A stretch of 64,000 bases of DNA, from NCBI GenBank assembly GCA_018902385.1, contig JABSSW010000075.1:92515-156514 (forward strand). The letters are read 5' to 3'. The notes under the pieces are model-generated. The model was given only the letters and a program-made list of their open reading frames with translations, did no database searches and was not told the DNA's origin. Numbering within the stretch: position 1 is the stretch's first letter; each line of letters starts with the position of its first letter. Shown here piece by piece: positions 57,176 through 64,000 of this stretch. The DNA is from Physcia stellaris. Its lineage: Eukaryota; Ascomycota; Lecanoromycetes; Caliciales; Physciaceae. The translations under genes were made by a program, and so were the position numbers.

Positions 57176-58752
57176 ATGTTCGAAACGATGTTCAAACAAA
57201 ATTTCAAAATTCTGTCGAATTATCAAGTTCAATCGAATTTTTTGACAATGATGATGACGTCAAATGAAATGTTCAAAAAACAAAATTTTTCGATTCGTGA
57301 TACGAAAAAAAAAACGTTATTATCGACAATTCGATCGAACATTCGAACAAAAATACATATTTTCGAAATGTTCATTTTTACATTGAAAAAATTAAAAATA
57401 TGACATTGTTCAAAAATGTTGATGTGATTCGAACAAATTTTTATAATTGCATGCGTGATCACGCGTTACGTTGATACACAAAAATAATTAACGATAATCA
57501 AAAACGATTGATCAAATTCGAAAATGACGTAAAATAATGAAAACGTTTGTTGTTGAAACGATACAAAAAATCGTCATCAACAACGTTGACGATCATCACG
57601 AAAAAAAAATACACGATGAAAAATGTTCGTCGACATCGCGAATTATTCGATTTCGTTAAAATTATAATCAAAAAAATTAAATCGACAATGATGTCAATTT
57701 ATTCGCAATTGTATTTAATTTATAATAAATTGAAATTGAAATTTCGACGAAATTTGATCAAATCGACAGAAAAAATTACAATGAATGAATTTTTTCAACA
57801 ATTCGATGATAAAAAAAAAATATGATAAAACATCGAAAATCGATATCGATTTTATCATTCGTTCGAAAACGAACGTCGTTTTCAATTCATTTATCGTTTT
57901 CAATTATCAACATCAATTTCATTCGTTTCGTATAATATTCTTTTTGCTATCAATGAACGTGTAAATTACGAAAATTTCAATAAATTTTTTTCGCAATTTC
58001 GTCAAATTCAATATTCGACATCGTATCAATTTGAAAAACAAAATAACGTTTACATTTTTCAACAACGTTTATATCAATCAAATTATTCAAATCGACAACA
58101 ATCGACACAAAATATGCAAAAACGTTTATACGCAAATCAGCAATATCGATTTCAACAAACGCAACAAAACGAAATTCAAAAAAATCGAAACACGTTCGAT
58201 TCGCGATTTCAGTATTCGCAATTTTTACGTTTTAATAATTATTTTGTTGATTTTTCAAATTCATTTTCGTTTTCGTTTAAACAAAATATTTATTTTAATC
58301 AAAATGAAACGTTTAATCAAAATGAAACATTATATCGACGAACGTATTTTGCGAAAGAAAAAGCAAAAAACAATTATTCAATCGATGAAAAAAATTATCA
58401 AAATAATCACAACATGAATATTGAAAACGCGTCAACGATATTTATAATAAATGATGAATATCATGACGAAAAACATTTCGAAATTCAAAAATCTAATAAA
58501 AATTATGTGATTCATGAATCATTCGAATATTTTGTGAATATTTCAATCAAACAAACAAAAATTTATTCATGCAAACGTTATCAATCGAAATTTTATTTTA
58601 ATAACAAATTTCATCAACATTTGCGTTCGTGTCAAACAATTTCGATTAAATTTGACACATCGTCGACGAAAAATGCTCATAATTATCAAACATTTATTAT
58701 ACAGTCAAATGTCAAAATCGATACACGATTCAGTTTCGAATTTCGTTCGTGA
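57176..58752 (+). pseudogene. Gypsy gag with Cys/His finger
   Basis: Broken frames (57176-57403, 57547-57825, 58114-58752). The last holds a long Asn/Gln/Phe-rich linker and, at about 58563-58632, YSCKRYQSKFYFNNKFHQHL followed by RSC, a Cys/His finger seen at the gag-pol boundary of fungal gypsy elements. The Asn/Gln/Phe/Tyr richness is partly a product of the mutation bias. Confidence 0.6.
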
Positions 58753-58764
58753 CGTTACGTCACG

Positions 58765-59466
58765 ATGAAAACAAATATAAAACAATTTTTCATTGATATG
58801 TGCGTCGATATCGAATGCGATGCGTCATTAATCGATCGTAAATTTTTAATGCAAAAAATATTTGATTATCAAATTCATGCGCGACAAATTATGAAATTTT
58901 TCAAAATTCGCGACATTGAAAACGTCGTTGTAATCACGACGAATCATATTTCATTAATTTTTCGAATTTTCGAAATTTCGATTAATGACGAAAATGCGAT
59001 CGTCACGTTCATTCGACAGATTTACATAATGAAAAAATTGAAAACAAAATTTTTTTTTGACAATAATATATTGAATTCAAAACGAATGAATATAAATGTA
59101 AACAAACAAATTGTTATCATCGAAAATTGCAAAAACATTAAGATACAATTCAATGTTATCAATGCAAATTCACAAATCAAACGCGTGATTCGTGTCAACG
59201 AAACTATTAAAATATCAATTAAATCAATTTTTACGATTTTTTTCAAATTACGTGAAAAGAATAATTTATTTGTTGAACGCGACTTTATGTTCACGTTTTC
59301 GCGAATTGAACGTTTAAATCAAAATGAAAACGTATTTTTTCATATCATTGATGCACATACAGAAATAATTCAAACGAACAACGTCAATTTTGAAAATGTT
59401 TACATTTTCAAAAATACGCGTTTGAAATTCGTACAAAAATACGAAAAAAAAATGTTATTTAATTAA
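58765..59466 (+). pseudogene. Gypsy aspartic protease region
   Basis: MCVDIECDASLIDRKFLM at the start corresponds to the protease active site (family pattern D-T/S-G, here D-I-E, with Gly changed to Glu by GG to GA). Downstream NKQIVIIENCKNIKIQFNVI is the second conserved strand region. The active-site change alone would kill the enzyme. Confidence 0.75.
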
Positions 59467-59859
59467 TTCGAAATACTTATTTCATTTAATTGTTAATGTT
59501 TATAAATTTGCTTTTAAAAATTGATTCAAACAAACATTGAAATTCGATGTTTCGATCGTGACAATTGACGCGATTATAACGACTAATTATGAAAATTTGC
59601 ACGATGCGATCGCGATTAATTTCGTCGTTTCAAATTTGATCAATTTTTCAATCAATTTTGCAAGCAATTTTAACAATTTTATCGTGTCAAATGTTAATAT
59701 TAATGCGAAAAAAATATTGTTTGTTGAAATTATCGTTTACGATGACGTTAACGTTCGAATTAAGTTTGCAAACGTTGCGTTGAACTATTCAAAATTGTGA
59801 AACGACAATGAGTTTACGATGAAAATTTCGAAAAATGAATGAATGTCAATCGAATTGAA

Positions 59860-61270
59860 ATTTGACGTCAAAATCGAAACAACAAAAATGTATTCGCTTA
59901 ATTTCGCAAACAAAAAGTTTGTAAACGAAATTTTTGACAAGTTACATGCACAAAATCGCATGAAATATATCAATCAATTCATTTCGCATGATTATTTTGT
60001 TTTCGCGATATGAAAAACAATATTTGAATCAAATGATTTAAAACGCAAAAATCGAATCGTTGTCGACATACGCGAATTAAACAAAATCATTTCATCGATT
60101 TTTATTGATGTTTTGTTAATTTGACATTATTGCAATCGTCGTCGAATGCAAATTCATTTTCGTTTTCGACGCGACGAATTTTTTCATCAATGATTGATAA
60201 AATTTGCAAACAAACATAAATTTATCGTCGTTTCACAAAAAACAAAAACAATTTAACGTCGCAATGATGAAATTCAAAAATTTTTCATTATACGTACAAC
60301 GACGAATCGACGTTATTTTTCGAAATTTTCGCGAATTTGTTCGTGTTTACGTAAATGATATTGTTGTTTTTTCAATATTTTTGAAAAATATATGATTCAT
60401 TTACATTCGATATTCGAACGATTGAATATTTATGAAATTAATTTGTCGTCGAAGAAATCATTTTTCGACTATTTTACGATCGCATTTTTTGATCAAAAAA
60501 TTGACGTTTTTGATTTCATTATCGCAATCGATAAATTGAAAACAATAATCAAATTGAATTTTTTTTATATTTTCAAAAATTTGAAAATTTATTTAAATTT
60601 TACAAAATAATTACGAAACTTTGTCGCGTTTTATGTTCAAAAAACGAACGCGTTACAACGTCGCAAAATTTTATTTTTACGATAATCATTTTTCAACAAA
60701 AACATCATTCGCAAAATTTATTCGCAAAAAATCGTAATGAACAATTTTTCAATTGAAAAATTAAAATCATATCGATTATTGCAAAAAACTTTTAACAAAA
60801 TTTCATTTTTGATACATTTCAATTTCGATCGAAAATTGTATATCAACATCGACGCGTTTAAACGACGCGAATTCGACGCGATAATTTATCATTTCAAAAC
60901 AAACAATAATTCAAACAAATTCAAACGTAACGACATCGAATTCATTTTATTTTTAAATCGAATGTTGAACGAAATCGAAATCAAATATTGATTTATCGAA
61001 TTCGAAATGTGTGACTTAATATGAATTGTCAGAAAAATTCGACATATGATAAAAACAATCAAAAATATTATTGTTGTGTTCACGAATCATGTCGTCAATA
61101 TTTTTATCGTTAAACAAATCACGATGAATTCGAACAACATCGATAAATTCAATTTTCGTTTTGTTCGTGTTTCAATTTATTTGTCACAATTTAAATTGAA
61201 AATGAAATATAAATCAGAAAAAAATCATGTTGTTTCGAATGCGTTATCAAAATTAACGTTTAACAATGAA
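59860..61270 (+). pseudogene. Gypsy reverse transcriptase and RNase H
   Basis: Fragments in order: NRIVVDIRELNKI (RT motif), FVRVYVNDIVVFS at 60333-60371 (the YVDD box reads Y-V-N-D at 60348-60359), FFDQKIDVFDFIIAIDKLK, then RNase H pieces LLQKTFNKISFLIHFNFDRK (60737 onward) and VVFTNHVVNIFIVKQITMNS with MKYKSEKNHVVSNALSKL (61046-61270). Stops include TGA at 60013. Confidence 0.85.
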
Positions 61271-61599
61271 CAAATCGACGTGAATTCAAAAAATAAACTT
61301 GATTTGAACACATATCATGAAAAAATGATCGATTTTTCGAATAATTTCGATTGTTACGTTTTTCAAAACATTCTTATCGCAATGTCGAAAAATTTAAAAA
61401 AAAAAATCAAAAACGAATATCAAAAAAAAAAAACGTGACGAAACATGATCGAAATGTTAAAATCGTTGACGATTCGAATGCGAAAAAAAAAACAAAAATT
61501 GTCGATTCGAAATTTTCAAATCTCATCGTCGTTCGAAAACAACGTAACGAAACGAAACGACAATGAACAAAAAAATGACGATACGAAATTTATATCAAA

Positions 61600-62960
61600 A
61601 AAATTCAAAACAGAAATCAATTTCGCGTTGAATACGAATGACATTATATATCATGTTGACATTGACACGCGTCGATCGTGTATATTTGTTGTTGTGAAAC
61701 GCGAAATATTTCGTTTAATTCACGATACGAATCAACATTCAAAAATTTATCGATGTTATAACAAAATTTTCAATACGTTATACATATTTCGATTCTCGCG
61801 AAAAATTAAAAATACATCGAACATTGTTTTATTTGTCAATTGACACAAATCAAACGTCATCGATCGTACGAAAAATTTATGTTTATTACATTCGTTTCGC
61901 GTTCGTTTCATATTATTGTCGTTGATTTCATTTTAATTATGTTCGACGAAATGAACATTGTTATGTTCGCAATATGCAAACATTTTCGTCGAATTTTATT
62001 GATTTTCGACAAAAATATTTATGAAACGAAAAAATGAATCAACGCATTATTGAACAAATTATTAATCGTCGATTGAAAAGTGTTTGAAATTATAATTTTC
62101 GATCGCGATTCAAAATTCATGTCGAATTTTTGACAAATGTTTTTCATCAAATTAAACACGCGATTGTTGATTTCAATGACATATCGTTCGCAAACGAATG
62201 ATTCGTCAAAACGAATCAATCAAATTGTTGAAATTGTTATCAAATATTTCGTCATCGAATTTTCGAACATTGATTACATTTTAATTTTCTTTGCAATTCA
62301 AATTCAATTAAACAATACGTTTAACATCGTTACAAATTTATCATTCAATGAAATCATATACGAATTCAAAATCAAAAACGCGATATCAAGTTTAATCGCA
62401 TTCAACACAACAAAAATACAAAATTTGTTAATTTAACGCATGAAATATCAACGAAAAATTGTCGATGTCACGAATTTTGCGATTGTCAAAATCAAAATAT
62501 ATTATGATTCGCGTCATATTTTTATTCGACTAAAACAAAATGAAAAAATCTATTTACAATTCAACAAAAATTACAAGTTGTTTGACAAATCAAATTCGAA
62601 ATTATTTCAACAACGTTGCGAATTATTTCGAATTTTTGAACGTATCGAACGTTTCGCGTACAAATTGAAATTATCATCAACATGACGAATTCATTTCGTC
62701 GTGTTTATTCACAATTCGAATCAACATTTGTCGAAATTGATTTTTGATCGTTTTCGTTTTCATTATTTTGATTTCATTGAAATCGAAAACGATACGAATC
62801 AATACAAATTTTATGAAATTGAAAAATTAATCGAAAAACGAACTAAAAAATACAACAAAATTCTCGTAATTCAATATCTAATCAAATGAATCGACTATGA
62901 ATCGAAATATGACGAATGACGATTCATTTTCGAATTACAAAATTTTCAAAATTTCATTGA
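61600..62960 (+). pseudogene. Gypsy integrase and C-terminal chromodomain
   Basis: Integrase pieces: IFRLIHDTNQHSKIYRCYNK (zinc-binding region), MTYRSQTNDSSKRINQIVEI (core, normally AYHPQTDGQ/SSER..) and the post-core FERIERFAYKLKL (GPF-like module). At 62794-62960 a chromodomain follows: YKFYEIEKLIEKRTKKYNKI, then VIQYLIK, with two TGA codons (62887 and 62917) where chromodomains have the aromatic-cage Trp residues (..KW..Y..E..W). Confidence 0.85.
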
Positions 62961-63110
62961 ACAATACGAATTCAATCATTCGCAAAATTTTGATGATCGT
63001 TGACGACAAACGAAAAACGAAAAAAAAAATTGATGCATGATATGATTACGCATGATAATAAAACATGAAATTGATAAAAACATTGATTTTTCTTTTTTTG
63101 ATTGACAAAT

Positions 63111-63303
63111 TGTTATGACACAAAATCAAATTAAATGATATGAATTTAAATTAAATATTTTGACATGACTTTTGACAAAATTTTGTCGTCATTTCATATT
63201 AAATGAATGATGATCAAACAATTGATTCGCAATTATTGTACATAAATTGACATTTTGTCGTTCATAATTTCTAAATCAATCAATTCACATATTACGCATA
63301 ACA
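63111..63303 (+). repeat. Gypsy 3' LTR
   Basis: 193 bp; partner of 55882-56075, ending ACGCATAACA just before TTCGT. Confidence 0.92.
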
Positions 63304-63308
63304 TTCGT
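63304..63308 (+). repeat. Target-site duplication, gypsy right
   Basis: TTCGT. On the minus strand it covers the Glu codon and part of the Asp codon of the piggyBac IDE motif. Confidence 0.85.
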
Positions 63309-64000
63309 CGATTGCAAAATGATTTTCAAAATTAATAAACGAAAATAATCGATTTTGAAAATATTCAAAACGATTTCGATTTTTCAAAATCATGATACAT
63401 TGTTGTATGGCGTATGTTGATTAAATTCAATTTTTAAATAACGTTTAATGTTTTGATATCGATCGCGATTGAATGATAAATTGTAAAAATTATTTTGAAA
63501 TCAAAATGATTGAATTGTTGCGTTTATTGACAAAATGTTGATCGTGAAAATGCGTATAACAATTATTTTGACGTAATTTCATCATTATTTTTGAATGAAA
63601 TTTCAATTGATTTTTTTGATATAAATCGTTTGATTGATTGATAAAACAATAAATTGAATATCGATTGCAAAAAAAACAAAAACAATTGAACGAATTTTCA
63701 AAACGTTATACAAACGTAATTGATTAAAATGATCGATAAATAAATGTAATAAAAAATGTATAATCAAATTCACGCGTTTGAATAACTTTTTTGTTTCAAT
63801 ACAATAAAATGTCGTTTTCGATTTCGAAATGAAAACATTTGTATCGACGCGTTTTTTTTTCTTTTTGAACGATGACTAATTCAAATGTTGATTTAACGAA
63901 TGACATGTTGTTTATATGATGTAATAAATTCGATTCAGACGATTCAAACGACGTCGCAATGATTAAAATAGACGTATTATTGATGAAATAAATGGTGATT
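63304..64000 (-). pseudogene. piggyBac-like transposase relic, N-terminal part (runs off window)
   Basis: On the minus strand the sequence ends FENHFAIDE at 63304. When the gypsy element and one TTCGT are removed, this frame continues directly into LTIEFHDRMNNK at 55876 and below, rebuilding the (V/I)DE first catalytic Asp block of piggyBac transposases. Upstream codons contain stops. The rest of the element continues beyond the window edge or is too decayed to follow. Confidence 0.6.

Larger units (their letters stand above)
55882..63303 (+). mobile_element. Ty3/gypsy chromovirus LTR retrotransposon, nested and mutated
   Basis: A complete 7.42-kb element: 5' LTR 55882-56075 (194 bp), 3' LTR 63111-63303 (193 bp), both TGTTATGACA..TAACA, flanked by perfect TTCGT duplications. 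The likely primer site starts right after the 5' LTR (ATTGATAAT, probably from ATTGGTAAT by GG to GA). The order is gag with a Cys/His finger, aspartic protease, RT, RNase H, integrase and a C-terminal chromodomain: integrase after RT plus a chromodomain identifies a gypsy chromovirus. Chromodomains of this class steer integration to heterochromatin, which fits insertion into another transposon. All domains carry stops and lost catalytic residues. It is inserted within the piggyBac-like relic. Confidence 0.93.
49120..64000. other. RIP-like AT-rich mutated block with CpC/CpT depletion
   Basis: Roughly 78% A+T by eye. In the 300 bases 58081-58380 I count 26 CpA, 21 CpG, no CpT, no CpC, no GpG and 4 ApG. 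Across the whole block GG and CC are almost absent (for example one GG near 63408 and one near 63993). The left border lies inside the copia 5' LTR (about 49120-49160). All three transposons share the same signature, so it was imposed on them by one process and not inherited from one element. Confidence 0.85.

Noticed and set aside
57547-58752. Prion-like Asn/Gln-rich proteins
   Set aside because: Asn/Gln/Lys/Phe richness follows from the C-to-T and G-to-A bias in gypsy gag, not from a functional prion domain.
49220-64000. Mitochondrial-type DNA or a code in which TGA means Trp
   Set aside because: AT-richness and TGA at Trp positions suggest it, but the sequences are LTR retrotransposons and a piggyBac relic with nuclear-style target duplications, one flank is normal nuclear DNA, and the LTR pair shows TGG-like GG changed to GA. 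The TGA codons are mutations.
1-64000. CRISPR arrays, rRNA, phage or bacterial operons
   Set aside because: No regularly spaced repeats, rRNA stretches or bacterial gene organisation; all recognisable genes are spliced fungal genes or eukaryotic transposons.

Overview
The window is nuclear DNA of a filamentous ascomycete (Pezizomycotina; class not resolved). The grounds are short phase-conserved introns (about 46-130 nt, GT..AG, CTAAC/CTAAT-like branch sites), fungal-only families (DUF7580 protein, C2H2-SANT protein, fungal F-box family, DUF1857) and an AT-rich block of mutated transposons of the kind left by repeat-induced mutation. Coordinates of spliced genes span first to last coding base; inferred exon limits are in the evidence.

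Layout. 0.5-16 kb is loose, gene-poor accessory DNA: a low-complexity hypothetical protein, three paralogous F-box genes in different states of decay (3.7-5.2 and 7.6-9.3 on +, 11.5-13.1 on -), a small membrane-anchored orphan and a DUF1857 gene. At 16.8-22.1 kb a divergent pair encodes a DUF7580 protein (possible HeLo-like N-terminus, pseudokinase-like C-terminus) and a C2H2/SANT/coiled-coil protein. 23.5-43.4 kb is a conserved housekeeping block: VPS13 (four exons, about 3195 aa), a mitochondrial DUF3429/TMEM69-like protein, arylamine N-acetyltransferase (frameshifted), the complex I MWFE subunit in four tiny exons, a PHD-containing MYST acetyltransferase (Sas3/KAT6 type) and a HIT-type protein. 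45.3-47.9 kb has a predicted secreted protein (frameshifted) and an ankyrin-repeat protein.

From about 49.1 kb to the end the DNA is a transposon graveyard. A Ty1/copia element (49075-54206) has 144-145 bp LTRs and a 5-bp target duplication. Next is a piggyBac-like transposase relic on the minus strand, split by a complete Ty3/gypsy chromovirus (55882-63303) with 193-194 bp LTRs and a perfect TTCGT duplication.

The most unusual signal is the mutation pattern in this block. Classical RIP destroys CpA. Here CpA and CpG are kept, while CpC/GpG is almost absent and CpT/ApG is strongly depleted (C followed by a pyrimidine is lost). The two copia LTRs, one spared and one mutated, show the changes directly. 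Premature stops in the copia reverse transcriptase frame are all TGA at conserved Trp codons. This looks like a RIP-like process with a CpY target preference.
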